Shown here: positions 41,483 through 48,389 of the stretch, one piece after another
How positions within the stretch are numbered: the stretch's first letter is position 1
Layout of the letters: each line of letters begins with the position of its first letter
NCBI GenBank assembly: GCA_024763365.1
Contig: JANTFO010000003.1
Location: 1-51,665 of the forward strand
Reading direction: 5' to 3'
Length of the DNA stretch: 51,665 nt
DNA from: Flavobacteriaceae bacterium
Lineage (GTDB): Bacteria; Bacteroidota; Bacteroidia; Flavobacteriales; Flavobacteriaceae
Made by a program: the position numbers and the translations under genes
Notes under the pieces: generated by a model
Seen by the model: the letters and a program-made list of their open reading frames with translations, nothing else
What the model was told of the DNA's origin: nothing
Databases searched by the model: none

Positions 41483-43223
41483 AATCAGTAGTGATTTCTT
41501 TAATAATATGTTCATATTCCGAGACAGATTTTTCAAGATTAAACTTATTGCCTAAATCAGAATCATCTGTCATATATTTTCTAAAAGCTTCAGGAAACTT
41601 TTTGATAGCGTCGTTTAATGAGTTTGAGGACATTTGTCCCAAACCACAACGGCTGGTCGTTTGAATGATCTTACTCCACTCTTTAACGTCGTTCATATCT
41701 TTATGTGTGGCTTTCCCAGAAATCATCTTATCGATTTTTTTATTGAGCAAGAAATTACCGGTTCTACAAGGCACACAAATACCACAGGATTCTGAAACGA
41801 AGAAGTCAGAAAAATGCTTGAGGATTTGAAAAATGTCTCTACTTTCATCAAATACCATTACAGAGCCCCCGCAGATTAGGTCCTCTCCAGAAATATTTCT
41901 ATCAAAATCTTCTTCGGCTAGTGCATTACCGGACGGCCCGCTCCATTGAATCATCTTAGGCTCTTTTGCTCCAATTAGTTTTAAGAATTCTCTAAAATTC
42001 ATGCCCCATTCAATTTCGTAAATACCAGGATTTTTACAGTCGCCTGATACACTGAGTACTTTGGTGCCGGGTGTTTTTTCTGTGCCAATCTTTAACCAAT
42101 TGTCAACACCCATTTCTACAATACGGGTTACTGCACATAGTGTTTCTACATTATTAACTACAGTAGGTTTTCCTTTAAATCCACTCTGAACAGGATATAC
42201 TACTTTGGTACTGGGCTCACCACGGAATCCTTCTGCCGAATGTATGAGTGCTGTTTCTTCACCACATACATAGGCACCTGCACCTAATTCAATATAGATG
42301 TCAAAATTTAAAGGCTCCTTTGCAGGAATATTATTTCCTAAGAAGTTATAAGTCTTGTATGACTCAATCAAATCCTCTAGCGCTTCTTTTAAATAGCGAT
42401 ATTCACCTCTCAGGTAGATAATACCTTGTGATGCGCCAATGGCATAAGCAGCCAGAATCATCCCTTCAATAAGTAACTCCGGATGAGTTTGTAAAAGTAC
42501 ACGGTCTTTAAAAGTGCCGGGTTCTCCCTCATCGGCATTACAGATCAGGTATTTTATATCTGCTTTGTTTTGTCGGGCAAATTGCCATTTTAAACCAGTG
42601 GGGAAGAAGGCGCCCCCCATACCAGAAAGCTTGGATTTTTTGATTATTTCCAAAATTTCTTCCGGTTTATGTTCTCTGATGTAATTTAGTACAGAAAATT
42701 TATTGTACGATTTAAAGAAAACTGTTTTTTCCGGTGGTGGGGTGTAATGTATTTTACTATTGGGTTTATCACATATTTCGCTGGGTTTAGCTCCATTCCT
42801 CAATTGGTGAATAATGTCTCTTGCTTTCTCAGGGGTAAGGTTTGTAAAGGGTTTAAAATTAATCAAACAAGCAGGTTCTTGATCACTTAGGCCAATACAT
42901 GCTGTTTCGTATAATCCAAACAATCCGTCAAATGACAAATGCCCTAAGGGCACACCGATTTCCTTTTCAAAGGCTTCTCGGATTTTGTCCATACCTGCAT
43001 GTTCTGAAGTAATGGAATTGTTTAGGTAAATAGTGTATTTCCCACAGTCCTGACGATGAAAAAAATGATAAAAAGTAAGCACTCCCTCTACTTCCATTCT
43101 GGAAAGTTCAAACTCTTTGGCAATTTTGGTAATATCGTCGTGTGCAATGTGTCTTTTTTTTCTTTGTATTTCCCATAATACAGAGAGTAATTTGCTACGA
43201 TCTATTTTTTTCTTTGTTGCCAT
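41475..43223 (-). CDS. hoxF: Fused HoxE-HoxF: NuoE-like plus NAD/FMN diaphorase subunit
   Basis: A 582-residue protein. Residues about 10-145 form a NuoE/HoxE thioredoxin-like domain. Residues about 170-560 form the NuoF/HoxF part, with NADEGEPGTFKDR (229-241) for NAD(H), AYVCGEETALIHS, and a C-terminal 4Fe-4S site (Cys 480, 483, 486 and 526). In the NuoE-like domain only one of the four usual 2Fe-2S cysteines is present (Cys109); the others read Asn, Ser and Ser. The FMN loop is SGMGGAFFPTG rather than the usual GRGGAGFPTG. It passes electrons between NAD(P)H and the HoxUY-HoxH hydrogenase. Its promoter resembles that of the divergent hya operon. Confidence 0.93.
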   Translation of the reverse strand: MATKKKIDRSKLLSVLWEIQRKKRHIAHDDITKIAKEFELSRMEVEGVLTFYHFFHRQDCGKYTIYLNNSITSEHAGMDKIREAFEKEIGVPLGHLSFDGLFGLYETACIGLSDQEPACLINFKPFTNLTPEKARDIIHQLRNGAKPSEICDKPNSKIHYTPPPEKTVFFKSYNKFSVLNYIREHKPEEILEIIKKSKLSGMGGAFFPTGLKWQFARQNKADIKYLICNADEGEPGTFKDRVLLQTHPELLIEGMILAAYAIGASQGIIYLRGEYRYLKEALEDLIESYKTYNFLGNNIPAKEPLNFDIYIELGAGAYVCGEETALIHSAEGFRGEPSTKVVYPVQSGFKGKPTVVNNVETLCAVTRIVEMGVDNWLKIGTEKTPGTKVLSVSGDCKNPGIYEIEWGMNFREFLKLIGAKEPKMIQWSGPSGNALAEEDFDRNISGEDLICGGSVMVFDESRDIFQILKHFSDFFVSESCGICVPCRTGNFLLNKKIDKMISGKATHKDMNDVKEWSKIIQTTSRCGLGQMSSNSLNDAIKKFPEAFRKYMTDDSDLGNKFNLEKSVSEYEHIIKEITTDYE

Positions 43224-43252
43224 GTAAACACAAGTTTCGCGTTATTATGTAA

Positions 43253-43297
43253 CAAAGGTAACAATGTGTTAAGGGGTAATTACATGATATTTATCAT
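43253..43297 (-). promoter_or_regulatory. hox promoter with FNR/CRP-type site
   Basis: Read leftward, ATGATATTTATCAT (43284-43297, core TGAT-N4-ATCA) is followed 24 bases later by TACCTTTG (43253-43260), a perfect TAnnTTTG -7 box. A 29-base leader to the hoxEF ATG comes next. The palindrome would centre near -41 from the expected start, the class II position for FNR/CRP activators. No -33 TTTG is needed or present. Confidence 0.7.
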
Positions 43298-43312
43298 ATT
43301 ATTAAAAATTAT

Positions 43313-43369
43313 AAGAATATGATAAAATTGACATTGATATTGACTTGTTTATTAAGAATATGATAAAAT
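43313..43369. repeat. Direct repeat AAGAATATGATAAAAT, two copies
   Basis: Exact 16-base copies at 43313-43328 and 43354-43369, 41 bases apart start to start, just upstream of the hox activator-like site and downstream of hypA. They could be regulator sites for hox. AT-richness raises the chance background, but a 16-base exact match is still notable. Confidence 0.6.
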
Positions 43370-43401
43370 ATTGCCAAAAAACTAAATAAGATAATTTATA
43401 C

Positions 43402-43743
43402 TTAATAAGTATCTAAACTTTTAACACGGAGTTCTTTTCCTTTTGTGATATTTTTCAAAAAACTTCCGCATTTGGGACATGAATCATGGATGTGATTAAT
43501 CATAAAATGATGCTCACAATCTCCACAAATTGCTTCAGCTTGAATTTTATGAATACGTTTTTCTGCATTTTTTAAAACTGTATTGTCAGTAGCCACTTCC
43601 CATGCAAAGTCTAAAGCTTCAAATTCAATTCCGGATAATGTGCCAATTTCAAGATCAATGGCTTTAAATTGATCAACACCAGCTTTTTTGGCTTCAGCTT
43701 CAGCAATTTTTATGATACCCATGACAATTGACATTTCGTGCAT
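43402..43743 (-). CDS. hypA: Hydrogenase nickel metallochaperone HypA
   Basis: 113 residues starting MHEMSIVMGII, where His2 and Glu3 bind nickel. The zinc site is CGDC (near 76-79) paired with CPKC (near 92-95). HypA works with HypB to insert nickel into both hydrogenases here. It heads the leftward cluster but is separated from hoxEF by a 178-base promoter region. It therefore has its own promoter (43771-43799) and may read through into hox. Confidence 0.95.
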   Translation of the reverse strand: MHEMSIVMGIIKIAEAEAKKAGVDQFKAIDLEIGTLSGIEFEALDFAWEVATDNTVLKNAEKRIHKIQAEAICGDCEHHFMINHIHDSCPKCGSFLKNITKGKELRVKSLDTY

Positions 43744-43770
43744 AATACGCTATTTATAAAATAAGATTTA

Positions 43771-43799
43771 CAAAAATAAAGATTCTTTTTAATTGGCAA
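43771..43799 (-). promoter_or_regulatory. Probable promoter for hypA
   Basis: On the minus strand, TTG (43799-43797), an 18-base spacer and TATTTTTG (43778-43771) match the -33/-7 consensus, 27 bases before the hypA ATG. Unlike hox and hya, it has no TGAT-N4-ATCA site at the activator position. Confidence 0.55.
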
Positions 43800-43907
43800 G
43801 TAATTAAGAATAGTTATAAATAAGTATATAAATAGTAAATAATCAATACATTAAGTGAATTATCTCTAATAAATATTAATAATTTTTGACAATCTTTCTT
43901 AGTTATA

Positions 43908-43950
43908 TGATTTATATCACATTTTTTCTAATAGTAAAACTCTATTTTTG
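43908..43950 (+). promoter_or_regulatory. hya promoter with FNR/CRP-type site
   Basis: TGATTTATATCA (43908-43919) is followed 23 bases later by TATTTTTG (43943-43950), a perfect TAnnTTTG box, and then a 56-base leader to the small-subunit ATG. The site centre sits about 41 bases before the predicted start, as in class II activation. This mirrors the hox promoter on the other strand. Confidence 0.7.
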
Positions 43951-43968
43951 GTTTTAATTAATATTAAT

Positions 43969-43983
43969 CACTGATTATCAGTG
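43969..43983 (+). promoter_or_regulatory. Perfect inverted repeat in the hya leader
   Basis: CACTGA-TTA-TCAGTG is an exact 6-bp inverted repeat within the predicted 5' untranslated region, about 20 bases past the -7 box. It could be a second regulator site or a small hairpin in the leader. Confidence 0.45.
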
Positions 43984-44006
43984 TGTTAAAACTAAACTAA
44001 TTACAC

Positions 44007-45137
44007 ATGGGAAAATTACAAAAAAACACCAAAAAGACCTACTATGAAGATATTTCTGCAAAGGGATATTCTCGTAGAGATTTCGTGAAGTTTGCCACCT
44101 ATATGACGGCTTTCATGGGATTAGAACACAGTATGGTAGGTCAAGTAGTGAAAGCCATGGAGACCAAAAAACGTCTACCTGTTATTTGGGAACATTTTCA
44201 AGAATGTACAGGGTGCTCCGAGTCTTTCATTCGTTCTGACCACCCGCTAGTCGCTGATGTGGTATTAGACCACATTTCTTTGGATTACACGGATACTTTG
44301 ATGGCTGCAGCAGGCCACAATGCAGAGGAAGCGAAGCATAAATCCATGAAAGAGAATTACGGTAATTATATTTTAGTAGTGGAAGGAGCTATTCCTACTA
44401 AAGATGATGGCGTATACTGTACAATAGCCGGAAGAACTGCAGTGGATATTTTGAAAGAAAGTGCTGCAGGTGCCGCTGCGATCTTAACTTTTGGTAGTTG
44501 CGCAGCATGGGGTGGCGTGCAAGCTGCACATCCCAATCCAACAGGGTCTGTTCCTGTCAGTGATATCATCAAAAACAAACCTATTATTAACATCCCCGGC
44601 TGTCCTCCGATTTCTGAAGTCATGACCGGAGTTGTTTTACATTATTTGACTTTCGGAACACTGCCTGAAGTTGATGATATGGGAAGGCCAAAACAATTTT
44701 ACGGAAAACGTATCCATGATTCTTGTTACAGACGTCCCCATTTTGATGCCGGACAATTTGCAGAATCTTACGATAGTGAAGAGGCCAAAAAAGGATATTG
44801 CTTATACAAATTAGGTTGTAGAGGACCTGTATCATACAATGCCTGTAGTACTACCGGATGGAATAATGGCGTTAGTTTCCCAATTCAATCAGGATATCCT
44901 TGTATAGGATGTAGTGAACCTGATTTTTGGGATAATGGGCCATTTGTTAAGAGGCTTACTAATATACCTGAATTAGGTATTGAAGCTACAGCAGACGATA
45001 TTGGTAAAGTGGTGCTTGGTGCCACAGTAGCAGGAGCTGCCGTTCATGCAGTTGCTACCAATATAGCTAAACGTAGAGAATTGAAAGATACCTCGAAGCA
45101 TGGAAAATCAAATTTAGAACACCTTAAAGAAGAATAA
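44007..45137 (+). CDS. hyaA: [NiFe]-hydrogenase small subunit, group 1 (Tat-exported)
   Basis: Electron-transfer subunit of a membrane-bound uptake hydrogenase. The 376 residues begin with a twin-arginine signal (SRRDFVKFA, near 22-30). The proximal cluster cysteines are in ECTGCSESF (67, 70), GSCAAWGG and GCPP. The distal His/Cys set is in HDSC, GYCLYKLGC, and the medial set in YNAC and YPCIGC. A C-terminal hydrophobic helix (VVLGATVAGAAVHAVAT) anchors it. Oxygen-tolerant enzymes carry two extra cysteines at the CTGC and WGG positions; here both are glycine, so a standard proximal cluster is expected. The large subunit starts 2 bases after the stop. Confidence 0.96.
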   Translation: MGKLQKNTKKTYYEDISAKGYSRRDFVKFATYMTAFMGLEHSMVGQVVKAMETKKRLPVIWEHFQECTGCSESFIRSDHPLVADVVLDHISLDYTDTLMAAAGHNAEEAKHKSMKENYGNYILVVEGAIPTKDDGVYCTIAGRTAVDILKESAAGAAAILTFGSCAAWGGVQAAHPNPTGSVPVSDIIKNKPIINIPGCPPISEVMTGVVLHYLTFGTLPEVDDMGRPKQFYGKRIHDSCYRRPHFDAGQFAESYDSEEAKKGYCLYKLGCRGPVSYNACSTTGWNNGVSFPIQSGYPCIGCSEPDFWDNGPFVKRLTNIPELGIEATADDIGKVVLGATVAGAAVHAVATNIAKRRELKDTSKHGKSNLEHLKEE

Positions 45138-45139
45138 TT

Positions 45140-46879
45140 ATGGCAAATAGAATAGTAGTAGATCCAATTACAAGGATAGAAGGACATTTACGTATAGAAG
45201 CCGAAATCAAAGACGGTAAAATTGTAGATGCCTATAGTTCCTCAACCATGGTTCGAGGATTAGAAAAGATCGTACAAGGAAGAGACCCGCGTGATGTTTG
45301 GGCATTTGTGCAACGTGCATGTGGTGTTTGTACAACAGTACATGCCATTGCTTCTATACGTTCAGTTGAAAGTGCCTTAGGTATTAATATTCCTAAAAAT
45401 GCAGAATTGGTTAGAAATATTGTGACAATTACACAGTCTATCCAAGACCACGTGATTCATTTCTATCACTTACATGCTTTAGATTGGGTAGATGTGACTC
45501 AAGTGTTAAATGCTGATCCAAAAGCTACTTCAGAACTAGCACAAAGTATTTCTAAATGGCCTAAGTCTTCAGTTGGATATTTTACGGATGTAAAAAACCG
45601 AATTAAAAAATTTGTTGAAAGTGGGCAATTAGGAATTTTTGCTAATGGTTATTGGGGACATCCGGCCATGAAACTACCTGCAGAGGTGAATTTATTGGCT
45701 GTAGCTCACTATTTGGAAGCTCTAGAATGGCAAAAAGAAGTTATCAAAATCCATACTATATTAGGTGGTAAAAACCCGCATCCGCATTTCTTGGTAGGTG
45801 GTTCTGCTGCCGCGATGAATTTAGAGGATGCCGGTAGCTTGAATATGGAGCGTTTGGCTTATGTGGGCCAATTGTTGAAAGATGCACACCGCTTTGTTAA
45901 TGAAGTGTATGTGCCTGATCTGTTGGCTATTGCATCTTTCTATAAAGATTGGGGTGCTATCGGAGAGTCTAAATTTAAAAACTATTTGGCTTATGGTGAC
46001 CTTCCGACAGATAGTATTAACAATCCGGAATCTTTCAAATGGCCACGTGGTATTATCTTAGATGGTGATTTGAGTAAAGTTCATCCTGTTGACCTCGATA
46101 ATGCCAGTGAAATTAAAGAGTTTATCAATAAATCATGGTACGATTATCAAGCCGGTAATGGGGAAGGTCTACATCCTTATGATGGGGAAACTAACATTAA
46201 TTATACCGGTCCAAAACCACCTTACGATTATCTGGATGTTGAGAAAAAATACAGTTTTATAAAAACACCTAGATGGCAAGGTAAACCTATGGAAGTAGGG
46301 CCATTGGCTCGTCTACTTATAGGATTTGCTTCAGGTAAAGAAGAATATAAAGAGATCGTCAATTTTGCATTGACTACCTTGGATATTCCGGTAAGTGCTT
46401 TATTCTCAACATTGGGTAGAACTGCCGCACGCGGCTTAGAAACTAAAATGGTGGCCGATTGGGGCTTAGAATTCTACAACGAGTTGTTAGCTAACTTCAA
46501 AAATGGTAATACCAAGATGGCTAATATGGACAAATGGGACCCTAAAACTTGGCCAAAAGAAGCTGCTAAAGGTGTAGGATTTATGGAAGCGCCCAGAGGT
46601 GGCTTAGCACATTGGATTGTGATTGATGAGGAAAAAACCAAAAATTATCAAATGGTAGTTCCATCAACTTGGAATGCATCACCGCGTGATCCAAACAATC
46701 AATTGTCAGCCTATGAGTCTGCATTAATAGGTACTCCTATTGCAGATCCAAATAATCCGGTTGAAATATTGAGAACTATTCACTCCTTTGATCCATGCCT
46801 GGCTTGTGCCGTGCATTTGTATGATGAGGAAGGTAAGAATATAAGTCAGATACAAGTGAATTCTGCTTGTGCTATATAG
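45140..46879 (+). CDS. hyaB: [NiFe]-hydrogenase large subunit, group 1
   Basis: Catalytic subunit, 579 residues, exported as a complex with the Tat-bearing small subunit. The nickel motifs are RACGVCTTVH (Cys 61 and 64) and DPCLACAVH (Cys 553 and 556). His559 is followed by a 20-residue tail to be clipped by the maturation protease. RIVVDPITRIEGHLRIE at the N-terminus and GFMEAPRGGLAHW near 506 are typical of group 1. It is flanked by the small subunit and cytochrome b genes, giving the usual HyaABC order. Confidence 0.97.
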   Translation: MANRIVVDPITRIEGHLRIEAEIKDGKIVDAYSSSTMVRGLEKIVQGRDPRDVWAFVQRACGVCTTVHAIASIRSVESALGINIPKNAELVRNIVTITQSIQDHVIHFYHLHALDWVDVTQVLNADPKATSELAQSISKWPKSSVGYFTDVKNRIKKFVESGQLGIFANGYWGHPAMKLPAEVNLLAVAHYLEALEWQKEVIKIHTILGGKNPHPHFLVGGSAAAMNLEDAGSLNMERLAYVGQLLKDAHRFVNEVYVPDLLAIASFYKDWGAIGESKFKNYLAYGDLPTDSINNPESFKWPRGIILDGDLSKVHPVDLDNASEIKEFINKSWYDYQAGNGEGLHPYDGETNINYTGPKPPYDYLDVEKKYSFIKTPRWQGKPMEVGPLARLLIGFASGKEEYKEIVNFALTTLDIPVSALFSTLGRTAARGLETKMVADWGLEFYNELLANFKNGNTKMANMDKWDPKTWPKEAAKGVGFMEAPRGGLAHWIVIDEEKTKNYQMVVPSTWNASPRDPNNQLSAYESALIGTPIADPNNPVEILRTIHSFDPCLACAVHLYDEEGKNISQIQVNSACAI

Positions 46880-46943
46880 CTGGTTTTTCATAATCATTAA
46901 ATGATGATCATGGAATTTTTTAATACTTTAATATGATACAAAT

Positions 46944-47669
46944 ATGATTAAAACATATAATTATAAAAGAGTTTATGTTTGGCAGTTACCGGTAAGGTTA
47001 TTCCACTGGGCTACTGTTATATCTATGATAACCCTAATCATTACAGGTTTTATCATAGCGAATCCACCAGCTATAAATCAAAATGTTGAAGCTACAAATT
47101 CCTATTGGTTCGGCATGGTAAGATTGATTCATTTTTCTGCAGCTTTTATCGCGATTGCTGTTGCTTTATTAAGGCTATACTGGATGTTTGCGGGTAATAA
47201 ATTTGCCGATTGGAAGAATTTTATTCCTTATAGCAAAAAAGGTTGGAAAAATATCTTCTATGTCTTAAAAGTGGATGTTTTGTTAAGGCCAGATAAAGAG
47301 CATAAATTATCAAACATAAGCATAGGACACAATCACTTGGCTGCGACCAGTTATTTTGTGATGGCATTTATATTTGTGCTTCAAGCTATGAGCGGCCTGG
47401 CTTTAATGTCTGAAACTTCTGATTTTTGGTTTACCAAAATGTTTGCTTGGGTATTGCCATTCTTTGGTGGAGATATTACCGTACGTTACATACATCACAT
47501 CCTTACTTGGGTATTTATGGCATTTATTGTCATTCACGTGTATTTAGTACTGTATCATGATTATATCGAAGCAAGGGGTGAGACATCAGCCATGTTAAGC
47601 GGCTATAAATTTGTTCGTTCAGAACGTATAATAGATGATGAAGATTATGAACCTGCTGCGAGCAAATAA
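46944..47669 (+). CDS. hyaC: Ni/Fe-hydrogenase b-type cytochrome subunit
   Basis: Dihaem membrane cytochrome that takes electrons from the hydrogenase small subunit to the quinone pool. The 241 residues have four hydrophobic helices (about 17-38, 60-83, 133-157 and 183-208). Candidate haem histidines lie in RLFHWATVI, RLIHFSAAF and HHILTWVFMAFIVIHVYLVLYHDY. The N-terminal YKRVYVWQLPVRLFHW is a family signature. With menD present, menaquinone is the likely acceptor. A strong terminator follows 28 bases after the stop, so the structural operon ends here. Confidence 0.95.
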   Translation: MIKTYNYKRVYVWQLPVRLFHWATVISMITLIITGFIIANPPAINQNVEATNSYWFGMVRLIHFSAAFIAIAVALLRLYWMFAGNKFADWKNFIPYSKKGWKNIFYVLKVDVLLRPDKEHKLSNISIGHNHLAATSYFVMAFIFVLQAMSGLALMSETSDFWFTKMFAWVLPFFGGDITVRYIHHILTWVFMAFIVIHVYLVLYHDYIEARGETSAMLSGYKFVRSERIIDDEDYEPAASK

Positions 47670-47697
47670 TAAGAGAATAATTTCTTAATTGTTTGAA

Positions 47698-47769
47698 TGT
47701 AGTTTGTTGGGCTTTATCTTTTTAGGTTTAGTTTTAATATAAGATCTCCGACAAACTACATTTTTTTTT
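47698..47769 (+). terminator. Strong terminator after the hyaABC structural genes
   Basis: TGTAGTTTGTTGG (47698-47710) pairs with CCGACAAACTACA (47748-47760) over 13 bp with one wobble. It encloses a 37-base AT-rich loop, and nine T follow directly. The long loop is unusual, but the stem and U-run make an efficient intrinsic terminator. Partial read-through would set the level of the protease and hypF genes. Confidence 0.85.
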
Positions 47770-47792
47770 ACCTTTTACATTACTAAATTTTT

Positions 47793-47800
47793 TAATTTTG
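47793..47800 (+). promoter_or_regulatory. Possible -7 box for the protease-hypF segment
   Basis: TAATTTTG matches TAnnTTTG, 50 bases before the ATG at 47851 and just behind the terminator. No -33 TTTG at the right spacing is evident. Confidence 0.35.
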
Positions 47801-47850
47801 AGAGCTGTTCATAAGAGCAAGTGTCTTAATTATGTTTAAATTTTAATAAA

Positions 47851-48387
47851 ATGATCTCGGATGAAGTAATCAAATTACAAAAACTTTTTTATCAAACGCA
47901 TGATTATGCTGCAGATGAATATCAGAAACGTATTTTGGTATTAGGAATTGGGAATTATCTGATGGGTGATGAAGGTATTGGAGTACATAGCATTCAAGCA
48001 TTAAGCAAAGAAAAGTTGCCGAAACATGTTGATATCATTGATGGTGGAACGGGCAGCTTTGACTTGATGCCTATTATTGCTAAATACCCCTTAGTTATAT
48101 TTATTGATGCAACTATGGATGGCAAACCTTTAGGCAGCATTGATGTATTATATCCCAAATTTGCTAAAGATTTTCCAAAAGTGCTAAGTGCACATGATGT
48201 AGGTTTAAAAGATATGTTGGATGCATTGGAAATCAAAGGAGAATTACCTAGAATTATTCTTGTAACTGTTACCATTAATGATATGAGGCCTATGACCATT
48301 ACTTTAAGTGATCATGTCCAAGCAGCGGTGCCAAAAGTTGTTGATCAAGTTAAAGAAATAATAAAGGCCATCCAATTAAATAATTAA
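47851..48387 (+). CDS. hyaD: Hydrogenase maturation protease HyaD/HupD-like
   Basis: A 178-residue M52 endopeptidase that clips the C-terminal tail of the group 1 large subunit. ILVLGIGNYLMGDEGIG carries the first nickel-sensing Glu, IDATMDGKPLG the Asp, and SAHDVGLKDML the His. An extra 25-residue N-terminal extension precedes the fold. It follows the terminator of the structural genes and is probably specific for HyaB, while the other protease serves HoxH. Confidence 0.93.
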   Translation: MISDEVIKLQKLFYQTHDYAADEYQKRILVLGIGNYLMGDEGIGVHSIQALSKEKLPKHVDIIDGGTGSFDLMPIIAKYPLVIFIDATMDGKPLGSIDVLYPKFAKDFPKVLSAHDVGLKDMLDALEIKGELPRIILVTVTINDMRPMTITLSDHVQAAVPKVVDQVKEIIKAIQLNN

Positions 48388-48389
48388 AA

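Noticed and set aside
43771-43820. A third FNR-type site for hypA
   Set aside because: The hypA -7 box is present, but the position about 37 bases upstream has no TGAT-N4-ATCA; a normal -33 TTG is present instead.
34410-47815. Similar words TTAATnnTGAGAGnTGTT at 34411 and 47792 as a dispersed repeat
   Set aside because: Similarity covers only about 20 bases of AT-rich DNA and does not extend, so chance is likely.
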